NCBI RefSeq assembly: GCF_040802235.1
Contig: NC_133169.1
Span: 41,981,034-42,045,033 of the forward strand
Direction: 5' to 3'
Length of the DNA: 64,000 nt
Origin: Manis javanica
Taxonomy: Eukaryota > Chordata > Mammalia > Pholidota > Manidae
A program made the position numbers and the translations under genes. Each line of letters begins with the position of its first letter. The first letter of the stretch is position 1. Below the pieces are notes generated by a model. It worked only from the letters and a program-made list of their open reading frames with translations, was not told the origin of the DNA and did not search any database. Shown here in pieces: positions 23,222 through 33,765 of the stretch.

Positions 23222-23339
23222 GATCATTCCAATCATGGAATGTTCATTTTTTCTTGATGTGTGAGTGAGTGATACTGCTGCCTCAGCATTAGTACTTGAA
23301 CGGCACTCACTCTTTCTCTAACAAAGGATATTAGCCGGT

Positions 23340-24130
23340 TTAAAACACAGGGACTAAAAGTGAGAAGCAATACAAGAATAAGCAGGGACTAAAAGTGAGA
23401 AGCAATACAAGAATAAGCAGGGGTCCCGTTAGGGTGGATATCAGGGTTGTAAGCCATGGGGATCGAGTAAACCAAGATTCAAATAGACTTTGGCTAGCCT
23501 CCCGTTCTCTCTTCTTTTGATCTAGTCTTTCTCTGACTTTAGACATTGAGTCTCTTACAATTCTGGAATGGTCTGCATAGAAGCAGCATTCTTCTTTTAG
23601 GGCTGCACACAATCCTCCCTCTTTTAAGAACAGTGGATCTAGTCCTCGCCTATTCTGCAGCACTACTTCAGAAAGAGAGGTTAGGGACTCTTCAAGTTTA
23701 TTAATGGATTGTTCTATAGTTTTCAAATCTTCATCAATAGCTGCCCTTAGTCCCTCATAGTGTTGGTTTCCTTGAATAATGGCGGCTGTCCCTGTTCTTA
23801 CTCCAGCTGCAACTCTTACTCTCAGCAACTCGGCTAGGGTTAGCGAGACTGGCTCTCTTCTAAACCTCTGGTTGGACTTAAATTCTGTTATGAATGATGA
23901 ATTATCATGGTACATCAGTCTAGGTACTAGTTGGACTATAATGCAGAAGTCACGGGAGGAGTTGAAGGCGGAAGTGGAGACACATGGGGTTAGTCCAGTA
24001 TTACAAGCCCACCATCCCTTGGGAGGAGGGATTAAATACCTGTTTTTACCAGGGAAGGCTATGGGTATGGTCTCATTCTTTCTTCTACAGATGGAGACTC
24101 TAGCTGCTGCTAGGGAAAAGGGGCAATGAC
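23340..24130 (-). pseudogene. P1 env remnant: end of SU plus TM, C-terminus altered
   Basis: A gammaretroviral transmembrane (TM) envelope region. Readable in order: an SU tail with the GWWACN segment, a KREP-type SU/TM cleavage region (RFRREP here), a hydrophobic fusion-peptide region, the LQNRRGLD immunosuppressive-type motif and a CX6CC motif, then the membrane anchor. The normal cytoplasmic tail is lost: a 35-bp tandem duplication (23348-23417) overlaps the end of the frame and a different short C-terminus ending in a stop is read. Nearly all of SU is missing. Envelope proteins mediate receptor binding and fusion; this copy lacks the receptor-binding part. Confidence 0.88.
23348..23417. 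repeat. 35-bp perfect tandem duplication in the P1 env end
   Basis: The unit CAGGGACTAAAAGTGAGAAG... occurs twice at a 35-bp period. P2 has only one copy at the matching site (about 26578). The duplication length is not a multiple of three and changes the Env C-terminus. Confidence 0.92.
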
Positions 24131-25325
24131 CGCTCTGGCTGCTTCGTGCTGAGAAGGGGGCGCAGTAAAGGGTGCAGCTAGGTCTCTATCACTGGTCAGT
24201 TGAGAGGGCCTCAGAAGGCTGGCGCTTCTATTCTGGGTTTCATTTCTATTACTATTTGCAGTTTTGTGGCTTCTAGGCAAGATAAAACAAATTGTGTTAT
24301 TAGGTTATGTAGCAACATCTGGAGTTGGATTTTTTATTCTGAAAGGAGGCTACATTATTGAAACAATACTTTTCTCTAAAATCACTCTCATTTTTACTAG
24401 AAGTAACTAGGTTAAGAAAATAATTAACAGCTGGCTTGATTATTTGCACAGGTGCAGCAAGAAGAGCAATTGATTACACAGGCTCTTTTAAATATGCTTT
24501 GCTGGAACTTTTTGTAAGGAATTTCAGATTGAACTTTTAAAGGGTTCTTGAGGTCAGACAGCCAAGCTAGACTTGCCATCAGGCTTTGCCTGCAGTACCT
24601 GTAGATTTGGATGAATTCTTCTCTTCTCGAGGTCTCTGCACCTGCCAGGAAGTGACCTTCTTTCCTTACCTGGTAAGGCTGCTGGGAACTCTGTAAGCAA
24701 GGTACCAGGCCAGTTCTTCCAAGGGGCTTTGTTGGTTTTATAAAGTCAATCTTAGTTCCTTAAAGTTGTTCACATCTGAGTCTATACACATGTCTCTCAG
24801 GTATGACATTCCAGTCAAAGCCCTGGTAGTATAACCAGTGTTCTTAATGAGTCTTCTCACAAGGAAAGCAGATTCTTATTGAACTCGTGCAAATAAACAT
24901 ACTGCCATGGAATACAAAAACAGTCACTGAAAGTTTTTAAACTCTGGAGGGATCAAGTAGAGAGAAGGATGTTTCAATTCTGCTCATAAAGATAGTCATT
25001 TACTAAGCTGTTGTCAGTTTAAGAGAACAAGGTTAAAACACTTTATCAGCAACATTTGAAACAAAAAGACAAAATCATTTTCTTTAGTTTATGTAATCTT
25101 ATGTAACTAATACCTGTTCTGCTGAAATCTAGTTCTTTACCAGTTTCGGGATAATACTATAAATGACAAAAGACTTACAAATGACAATGGTTAAAGATCT
25201 GATGAGAGCTTACTGTAAAACAGTTGACATAAGGAAATTCTGATATTTCTGTAATACAAAACATTCAGTAACAAAGTTTAGCATCATTCTCTTTGACAGT
25301 GCTTTCCTGGTAAATAAATAAATAA

Positions 25326-25367
<42 letters not shown>

Positions 25368-25910
25368 TAAATAAGCCAAATTAGTCAAATACTTTCTCTA
25401 ATGAGAAAAAATTCTTCTGACATGTTCCAGGGGCCCTCTGGAAAATATCAGAGTTAAATAGAGGTAAAAGCACTTTTTTTTGCATTTAATTCTATTAGAA
25501 CTGTCTATCATTACACATTTATTATCTATATACCCAGCACAGTAAACGAGATACCTTAAAAAGGTAGGGCAGCAGGGGAGACAGCTGCTGTCAGTTTTAA
25601 AAGACAATATATAGAAAGTCAAAATAATTCTATGTCACTAAGCATTCTGGAGAGAATGGTAGCAGATGGTAGATTCTTCTGCTTTCATCTTCAGGAAGGG
25701 AAAAAAAGCTACAATAAGAATTCACATTTAGCTGAAAGAACTGTCTAAACTCAAGGCAGAGTATAATATCACTAGGCATACAAAAGACCTGTTAGAGATA
25801 CATACAAAGAATGAATATGGCTATAGTCAAATTCAACTTAAAAGTTTAAGCAGAATCTCAAATTTAAATGTCTCTTTCTTTCACACAGATATTCAGATAT
25901 GACTAGAAAT
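24131..25910 (-). mobile_element. P1 interior, env-proximal non-coding part
   Basis: No significant ORF. It includes a possible env splice acceptor region (sense TTATCTTGCCTAG/AAGCCAC, about 24270-24290), parallel to the one in P2. An expanded AAAT/AT microsatellite lies at 25311-25363. The segment continues to the P2 insertion point, where AAAT is duplicated (25907-25910 and 31429-31432). Confidence 0.8.
25311..25363. repeat. (AAAT)n/(AT)n microsatellite inside P1
   Basis: A run of TAAA units followed by about 17 AT units. The same site in P2 (about 28507-28528) and P0 (about 21690-21702) is much shorter, so it has expanded within P1. Confidence 0.9.
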
Positions 25911-26433
25911 TGTTGGATTCCCCTGAGGAAGGCGCCGCCCCAAATCACTCACCAAAGACGTTTCTTGATGCAACAAGCAAGAGGAATTTATTCAGAAGCC
26001 AACTAGTTGGGGTCCAAGTCAGCCCGTCGCAGCGGGTCTCAACGGGGACCCTGAGTACTTACAACTAAGTGGTTATATAGGATTTTCTGAGGCATTCAGC
26101 CCTAGAGAATTACTATGGTTACAGATTATTTTGTAATAACAAGATAACAATACTACATAGCAAGATAACAATACTACAAAGGCAGTAATTTTTCAAACCT
26201 ACGATTTCTGGGTTAGTGCCACGTCCTGGGGGTGTAGCAAGGTAGGGTCGGCATTTATGATTAACTAACCGAGAGGTTAGCGCTGCCAGCAGTCATGATT
26301 GATTAACTTGTTTTTCCAGAGGAGTTACCTGGTTTCAGTTGTTCCCTCTGAGTCATATATCAGAATGGCTTTTTTGGCTTCAAGATGGCCACTCTTAGGC
26401 TAACTTATTTCTCAGGGAGGTTGGGGTCCTACA
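25911..26433 (-). repeat. P2 3' LTR
   Basis: 523 bp, sense TGTAGGACCCC...GAATCCAACA. TATA-type box in sense CCTATATAACC at 26071-26081, and polyadenylation signal AATAAA in sense at 25987-25992. A direct repeat of CAAGATAACAATACTACA occurs within U3 (about 26139-26177). Confidence 0.95.
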
Positions 26434-26451
26434 TTCCCCACTTCTTTTTCT
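26434..26451 (-). promoter_or_regulatory. P2 polypurine tract
   Basis: Sense AGAAAAAGAAGTGGGGAA abuts the 3' LTR, as in P1. Confidence 0.9.
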
Positions 26452-26462
26452 GAACATTCTAA

Positions 26463-27310
26463 TCATGGAATGTTGGTTTCTTCTTGATGTGTGAGGGTAT
26501 GGTACTGTTGTCTCAGCATTAGCACCTGCACAGCACTCACTCTTTCTCTAATAAAGGTTATTACTTGATTTAAAATGCAGGGACCTAAGGTGAGGAGCAA
26601 TATAAAAATAAACAGGGGTCCTGCCAAGGTGGATATTAGAGTTGTAAGCCATGGGGATCTAGAAAACCAGGATTCAAACAGGCTCTGGTTAGCTTCTCGT
26701 TCTCGCTTTCGCTGATCTAATCTTTCTCTCAGTTTAGACATTGAGTCTCTTACTACTCTAGTATGGTCTGCATAGAAGCAACACTCTTCTTTTAGAGCTG
26801 CACATAATCCACCTTCTTTTAGAAATAGTAAATCTAACCCTCGTCTGTTTTGCAGCACTACTTCAGAGAGGGAGGTTAGGGACTCTTCAAGTTTAGAAAT
26901 AGACTGTTCTATAGTTCTCAAATCTTCATCGATAGCTATTCTTAGTCCTTCATAATGTTGGTTTCCTTGTATAATTGCAGCTGCCCCTGGTCTTACTCCG
27001 GCTGCGACTCCTACTCTTAGTAATACAGCTAGAGTGAGTGAGACTGGCTCTCTTTTATACCTTAGTTTAGGTTCTAATTCTGCCACGAATGATAAGTCAT
27101 CATGATACATTAGTCTGGGTACTAACTGGACTATGATACAGAAATCACGGGAGGAGTTGAAGGCAGAAGTAGAGACACATGGGGTCACTCCAGTGTTACA
27201 AGCCCACCATCCCTTGGGAGGAGGGATTAAATACCTGTTTTTACCAGGGAAGGCTATGGGTATGGTCTCATTCTTTCTTCTACAGATAGAGACTCTAGCT
27301 GCTGCTAGGG
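26463..27310 (-). pseudogene. P2 env: SU tail plus apparently intact TM subunit
   Basis: A continuous minus-strand frame runs from the C-terminal SU (ETIPIAFPG, GWWACN, TPCVS) through the whole TM to a stop at 26463. Gammaretroviral landmarks are present: a basic RYKREP cleavage region, a Gly/Ala-rich fusion-peptide region, the LQNRRGLD motif, CX6CC, a WLTTLIS membrane-proximal start and one hydrophobic anchor, then a cytoplasmic tail with an RQQYH segment typical of the R peptide. The SU receptor-binding domain and signal peptide are absent, so this is a remnant and not a working entry protein. Whether a product is made is unknown. The stop-free state may simply reflect youth. Confidence 0.9.
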
Positions 27311-27459
27311 AAAAGGGGCGATGACCGCTCTGGCTGCTTCGTGCTGAGAAGGGGGCGCAGTAAAGGGTGCAGCTAGGTCTCCATCACTGGTCAGTTGAGA
27401 GGGCTTCAGAAGGCTGGCGCTTCTATTCTGGGTTTCATTTTTATTACTATTTGCAGTTT

Positions 27460-27475
27460 TGTGGCTTCTAGGCAA
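27460..27475 (-). promoter_or_regulatory. Candidate env splice acceptor in P2
   Basis: Sense reads a pyrimidine-rich TTTTATCTTGCCTAG then AAGCC, with the AG at 27468-27469. It lies upstream of the env remnant and is also present in P1, 43105-44225 and 44300-45957. Function is inferred only from position and sequence. Confidence 0.5.
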
Positions 27476-27479
27476 GATA

Positions 27480-30401
27480 AAACAAATTGTGTTATTAGGT
27501 TATGTAGCAACATCTGGAGTTGGATTTTTTATTCTGGAAGGAGGCTACATTATTGAAACGATACTTCTCTCTAAAATCACTCTCATTTTTACTAGAAGTA
27601 ACTAGGTTAAGAAAATAATTAACAGCTGGCTTGATTATTTGCACAGGTGCAGCAAGAAGAGCAATTGATTACACAGGCTCTTTTAAATATGCTTTGCTGG
27701 AACTTTTTGTAAGGAATTTCAGATTGAACTTTTAAAGGCCTTTTGAGGCCAGACAGCCAAGCCAGACTTGCCATCAGGCTTTGCCTGTAGTACCTGTAGA
27801 TTTGGATGAATTCTTCTCTTCTCGAGGTCTCTGCACCTGCCAGGAAGTGACCTTCTTTACTCACCTGGTAAGGCTGCTGGGAACTCTGTAAGCAAGGTAC
27901 CAGGCCAGTTCTTCCAAGGGGCTTTGTTGGCTTTATAAAGTCAATCTTAGTTCTTTAAAGTTGTTCACATCTGAGTCTATGCACATGTCTCTCAGGTACG
28001 ACATTCCAGTCAAAGCCCTGGTAGTATAACCAGTGTTCTTAAGTAGTCTTCTCACAAGGAAAGCAGATTCTTATTGAACTCGTGCAAATAAACATACTGC
28101 CATGGAATACAAAAACAGTCACTGAAAGTTTTTAAACTCTGGAGGGATCAAGTAGAGAGAAGGATGTTTCAATTCTGCTCATAAAGATAGTCATTTACTA
28201 AACTGTTGTCAGTTTAAGAGAACAAGGTTAAAACACTTTACCAGCAACATTTGAAACAAAAAGACACAAAATCATTTTCTTTAGTTTATGTAATCTTATG
28301 TAACTAATACCTGTTCTGCTGAAATCTAGTTCTTTACCAGTTTCGGGATAATACTATAAATGACAAAAGACTTACAAATGACAATGGTTAAAGATCTGAT
28401 GAGAGCTTACTGTAAAACAGTTGACATAAGGAAATTTTGATATTTCTGTAATACAAAACATTCAGTAACAAAGTTTAGCATCATTCTCTTTGACAGTGCT
28501 TTCCAGGTAAATATATATATATATATATCAGATAAATAAGCCAAATTAGTCAAATACTTTCTCTAGTGAGAAAAATTCTTCTGACATGTTCCAGGGGCCC
28601 TCTGGAAAATATCAGAGTTAACTAGAGGTAAAAGCACTTTTTTGCATTTAATTTTTTAGAACTATCATTACACATTTATTGTCTATATACTCAGCACAGT
28701 AAACGAGATATCTTAAAAAGGTGGGGCAGCAGGGGAGATGCTGCTGTCAATTTTTAAAGACAACATACAGAAAGTCAAACTAATTCTATGTTACTAAGCA
28801 TTCTTGAGAGAATGGTAGCAGATGGTAGATTCTTCTGCTTTCATCTTCAGGAGGGGAAAAAAGCTACAATAAGAGTTCATATTTAGCTGAAAGAACTGTA
28901 AACTCAAGGCAGTGTATAATATCACCAGGCATACAAAAAACCTGTTAGAGATACATACAAAGAATGAATATGGCTATAGTCAAATTTAACTTAAAAGTTT
29001 AAGCAGAATCTCAAATTTAAATGTCTCTTTCTTTCACACAGATATTCAGATATGACCAGAAATATGATTTGAGATGAAAGAGATCAGGCATTTTACTTCT
29101 TCATTTAGGGACTGAGAAATGATGACCTTTGGCTTACAATTAATAGCTTACAAACAGTGAAAATAATAAGAACATAACTCAGCATAAGTGTCTAAGACCA
29201 GATACAAAAAAGCAGAGAAAGTGCTTAAGTTTACAGGTCTTCCCTGAAAGCTTCAAGAATGTTTTACTCTTTAATAGTAGATATAAGCTGCTATGCAAAT
29301 TTTATTAAAAGCTCTAAGATTATTTGCATTAAAAAATATGGAGAGTCCCCCATGTTTTTTTTAAAAAAACATACAGCATATAAATTAAACAAGAAGACCT
29401 GGTGGTTCTCAAAAAAATCTATTACAACTTTTCTCAAAAGTGGTCACACGTTCGTCTATCTAAACCTTTACAGTGAAACCTGTTTTTCTGGGAGAAACAT
29501 AATCTTGTCCAGATTCTACAGTTTAATAAATTTTGGTTTGTTAACTAAGTGCATTTAATCAGCTGAGAAAAGCTTTGTTACTATTCTGCTTAGGAATTCA
29601 ATTTTTCAGGCCATGCAATCATTTTTAATAACAAAATATTTCAAAGGCAAATAAAGGTTATACAGTTGTTAACAAACTTTAGCTTTTAGTTTCTTTAACA
29701 TTACGATTTCATGGCAACTCACTGAGACTTTAAGCATGAGAAACTGCTGTGATCTTTCAACATAGAGAAATGCCCTCTCTATCACTTTAAGCAGTTCTAA
29801 CCAGAACTCAAAACTATTAGAAACTTCAAGCTCCAGTGAACACTGAGAAGCAGGACACTGCAAACTGTCAAACCAACATTTCCTAGACTGACAAACTTAC
29901 GAACACATTCTACAATTTCTGCAACCATGAGCTTCACAGCACAATCTCCCAGAAAACACAGAGCACATCTTCTCAACTTAACAAAACTCTAAGGCCTTAA
30001 ATTACTACAAAGATTTTCAGGCTGCAGGTAGGCATACACACTGCAACACACAATTAAAAAGGTGTTCACTTGCCACACTTATCCAGTTCACCTACCTGCA
30101 ACAACTATGCTAGCCTACTCACAAGACCCCCACTGAACACTAGACAAAGCCAAGCTTCTAAGCATTCTATTCTTAAAAGATTTAGCAGATAACATGACTC
30201 AAATGACTCTAGGTAAACTCAGGCAGCCGACAACTACCAGGACATGCCCGCCTCAGGCAAACTCAAATTAGCATTAATGCTTAACACTTTTTTTATCAGG
30301 TTTTCTGGAAGTTTTAGAACACTCAATTTTCACAAGCGCTTGTCTTTAAATCAATTTCATTAATACCATCCGGAGGTAGAAAGATATATTCATTTACACA
30401 C
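27480..30401 (-). mobile_element. P2 non-coding filler in place of gag-pol
   Basis: About 2.9 kb of AT-rich sequence with no gag, protease, RT or integrase motif and no ORF above about 80 codons in sense. One 81-codon frame (27619-27864) is partly echoed at 43759-43947 and 45106-45294, but with different frame breaks, so I do not call it a gene. The filler is conserved in order in P0, P1 and the two head-to-head copies at 43.1-46.0 kb, so it belongs to the family and is not a private deletion scar. Confidence 0.85.
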
Positions 30402-30428
30402 TTAGGGGGTTGTCTGAGTCTGTCCCAT
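30402..30428 (-). pseudogene. P2 gag start stub (8 codons then stop)
   Basis: ATG at 30428 opens MGQTQTTP followed at once by TAA (30402-30404). MGQT is the gammaretroviral Gag start, with Gly2 as myristoylation site. What follows is non-coding filler, so Gag is truncated almost at its beginning. In P1 the second codon is AGA (Arg). Confidence 0.8.
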
Positions 30429-30885
30429 TGTCAGTATAACAATTATTAGGCACATGAAAGACACAAAAAACAGAGGCACACACAGATTAGACACACAGCG
30501 GCTGCTTTTTGTTTTTTCTCAGATTTTCAAACAGAAACCGAAAGGAATCAGAGGGTTGATATTCCTGGCGCCTGAAAATCAACCCTATCTCATCAGATTC
30601 ACCTTGCCAGAAAAACAGACGGGAGGCTACCAGGCGTCCCTGGCCTCCCAACCTCCCCGAGGCGTCCCCCAGGGTTGCAGCCTGCGGTGCTCCTAGTACG
30701 TCTACCGACCGCAATCTCGACCCCTTTACGGGATCGGGACAGCTGCCAGACAGTGGGTACCCCTTTTCAGAATTCTGACCGGTCTCACTGAAAAACAGAA
30801 GACAGAACACAGACAACTCAAGGCGCCACTAATCTTACCTCTTCCTCCAAGAGCGACTTTGGGAGTGAAGCGGGGTGAACGCATG
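30429..30885 (-). promoter_or_regulatory. P2 leader with splice donor and probable packaging region
   Basis: GC-richer 5' leader between PBS and gag start. Sense GGAAGAG/GTAAGATTAG places a strong splice donor at 30838/30839. In gammaretroviruses the leader downstream of the donor carries the dimerisation and packaging signal; retention here fits an element packaged by another virus. The packaging role is inferred. Confidence 0.6.
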
Positions 30886-30903
30886 ATCCCGGACAAGCCC
30901 CCA
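30886..30903 (-). promoter_or_regulatory. P2 primer-binding site, tRNA-Pro type
   Basis: Sense TGGGGGCTTGTCCGGGAT starts two bases inside the 5' LTR. It differs at one position from the P1 site and matches the tRNA-Pro primer class used by murine leukaemia-type viruses. Confidence 0.92.
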
Positions 30904-30905
30904 AA

Positions 30906-31428
30906 TGTTGGATTCCCCTGAGGAAGGCGCCGCCCCAAATCACTCACCAAAGACGTTTCTTGATGCAACAAGCAAGAGGAATTTATTCAGAAGCCAACTA
31001 GTTGGGGTCCAAGTCAGCCCGTCGCAGCGGGTCTCAACGAGGACCCTGAGTACTTACAACTAAGTGGTTATATAGGATTTTCTGAGGCATTCAGCCCTAG
31101 AGAATTACTATGGTTACAGATTATTTTGTAATAACAAGATAACAATACTACATAGCAAGATAACAATACTACAAAGGCAGTAATTTTTCAAACCTACGAT
31201 TTCTGGGTTAGTGCCACGTCCTGGGGGTGTAGCAAGGTAGGGTCGGCATTTATGATTAACTAACCGAGAGGTTAGCGCTGCCAGCAGTCATGATTGATTA
31301 ACTTGTTTTTCCAGAGGAGTTACCTGGTTTCAGTTGTTCCCTCTGAGTCATATATCAGAATGGCTTTTTTGGCTTCAAGATGGCCACTCTTAGGCTAACT
31401 TATTTCTCAGGGAGGTTGGGGTCCTACA
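30906..31428 (-). repeat. P2 5' LTR
   Basis: 523 bp, one mismatch to 25911-26433. Followed by AAAT (31429-31432), which matches 25907-25910. Confidence 0.95.
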
Positions 31429-33263
31429 AAATATGCTTTGAGATGAAAGAGATCAGTCATTTTACTTCTTCATTTAGGGACTGAGAAATGATGACTTTTG
31501 GCTTACAATCAACAGCTTACAAACAGTGAAAATAATAAGAACATAACTCAGCATAAGTGTCTAAGACCAGATACAAAAAAGCAGAGAAAGTGCTTAAGTC
31601 TACAGGTCTTCCCTGAAAGCTTCAAGAATGTTTTACTCTTTAATAGTAGATAGAGCTTTTAATAGAATTTGCATAGCAGCTTATAAGATCATTTGCATTA
31701 AAAAATATGGAGTCCTCTATGTTTTTTAACACATACAGCATATAAATTAAACAAGACCTGGTGGTTCTCAAAAAATCTATTACAATTTTTCTCAAAAGTG
31801 GTCACATGTTCGTCTATCTAAACCTTTACAGTGAAACCTGTTTTTCTGGGAGAAACATAATCTTGTCCAGATTCTACAGTTTAATTTTTAAGAATAAATT
31901 TTGGTTTGTTAACTAAGTGCATTTAATCAGCTGAAAAAAGTTTTGTTACCATTCTGCTTAGGATAAATTAAGAAAACAAATAATCAGTAACAACTTTAAT
32001 CATTTGTTGGTTAGAGATTTTTCTACTTATAAAAATATATGGAATAATTCAATTTCTCATGCCATGCAATCGTTTTCAATAACAAAATATTTCAAAGGCA
32101 AATAAAGGTTACACAGTTGTTAACAAACTTTAGCTTTTAGTCTTTTTAATATTACGATTTCTTTTTTTTAATATTCTGGCAACTCACTGAGACTTTAAGC
32201 ATGAGAAACTGCTTTGATCTTTCAACATTAAGAGCAGACAAACAGTTAAAGAAACTGTTTAACTGGAAACGAGATTCTAATTTTGCTGTGCACTTGATAT
32301 CAAGACTCACTTTCTTTAATTTCACTAGGCACGACTATATCTGTAAGAATATAGTAATTTATCCTTCATTTGCCCCATGGTCCCAAGCACATAAGCCGGT
32401 GAGAATTATGCCTGGGCTTGACTGGTTTTATCTCACTTTATCTCTAAAAGCAACAGGCTGAGCGGATCTTCCACAACAAAAGGCACCACGCTGTTTTCTC
32501 TCTTTAAATAAATAGCTGTACTTTAGAACAAAGTTACTTTCTTTTATCACAAAACACATTCTTTAGCATGCAGAAGAGTTTTCCTTCTTTATACTTTTTC
32601 TTATTAAAACATACATCTTTTAGCGTAGAGAAATGTTTTCTTTATTACTTTAAGTAGTTTTAATTAGAACTTAAAACCATTAGAAACTTTAACTTCTAGT
32701 GAACACTGAGAAGCAGGACACTGCAAACTGTCAAACTAACATTCTCTAGACCGACAAACTTACGAACACGTTCTACAATTTCTGCAACCATGAGCTTCAC
32801 AGCACAATCTCCCAGCAAACACAGAGCACATCTTCTCAACTTAACAAAACTCTAAGGCTTTAAGTTACTACAAAGATTCTCAGGCTGCAGGTAGGCATAC
32901 ACACTGCAACACACAATTAAAAAGGTGTTCACTTGCCACACTTATCCAGCTCACCTACCTGCAACAACTACGCTAGCCTACTCACAAGACCCCCACTGAA
33001 CACTAGACAAAGCCAAGCTTCTAAGCATTCTATTCTTAAAATATTTAGCAGATAACATGACTCAAATGACTCTAGGTAAACTCAGGCAGCCCACAACTAC
33101 CAAGACATGGCCGCCTTAGGCAAACTCAAATTAGCATTAATGCTTAACACTTTTTTATCAGGTTTTCTGGAAGTTTTAGAGTACTCAACTTTCACAAGCG
33201 CTTGTCTTTAAATCAATTTCATTAATACCATCCGGAGGTAGAAAGATATATTCATTTACACAC
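31429..33263 (-). mobile_element. P1 interior, 5' non-coding part
   Basis: Continuation of P1 beyond the P2 insertion. No ORF of interest. Collinear with P2 29060-30400 and the inverted P0 interior. Confidence 0.8.
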
Positions 33264-33290
33264 TTAGGGGGTTGTCTGAGTCTGTCTCAT
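33264..33290 (-). pseudogene. P1 gag start stub, Gly2 replaced by Arg
   Basis: ATG at 33290, then AGA CAG ACT CAG ACA ACC CCC TAA. Same early stop as P2, so the truncation predates both insertions, but the myristoylation Gly codon is mutated here. Confidence 0.78.
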
Positions 33291-33745
33291 TGTCACTATA
33301 ACAATTATAAGGCAAGTGAAAGACACAAAAAACAGACACACACACAGATTAGACACACGGCGGCCGCTCCTTGTTTTCCTCAGATTTTCAATCAGAAACT
33401 GAAAGGAATCAGACGGTTGATACTCTTGGCGCCCGAAAATCAGCCCTATCTCATCAGATTCACTTTGACCGAAAAACAGGTGAGAGGCCACCAGGCGTCC
33501 CTGGCCCTCCACTCTCCCCGAGGCATCCCTCACGGTTGCAGCCTGCGGTGCTCCAAGTACATCTACCAACCACGGTCTCGAGCCCTTTACGGGATCGGGA
33601 CGACTGCCAGACAGAGGGTACCCCTTTCAGAATTCTGACCGGTCTCACTGAAAAACAGAAGACAGAACACAGACAACTCAAGGCACCACTAATCTTACCT
33701 CTTCCTCCAAGAGCGACTTCGGGAGTGAAGCGTTGTGAGCGCACG

Positions 33746-33763
33746 ATCCCGGACGAGCCCCCA
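33746..33763 (-). promoter_or_regulatory. P1 primer-binding site, tRNA-Pro
   Basis: Sense TGGGGGCTCGTCCGGGAT, the canonical 18-nt tRNA-Pro complement, two bases from the 5' LTR. The leader at 33291-33745 has the same GTAAG splice donor as P2 (about 33700). Confidence 0.95.
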
Positions 33764-33765
33764 AA

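Larger units (their letters stand above)
25911..31428 (-). mobile_element. P2: very young provirus without most of gag-pol, nested in P1
   Basis: A 5.5-kb provirus bounded by LTRs 25911-26433 and 30906-31428 and by the target duplication AAAT. The flanking P1 sequence joins exactly across it: P2 itself holds the uninterrupted version of the site at 29041-29080. The LTRs are both 523 bp and differ at one position (G at 26045, A at 31040). The interior keeps PBS, leader, splice donor, a truncated gag start, non-coding filler, an env TM frame and a polypurine tract. Almost no gag and no pol are present, so it must have been copied in trans. Confidence 0.95.
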
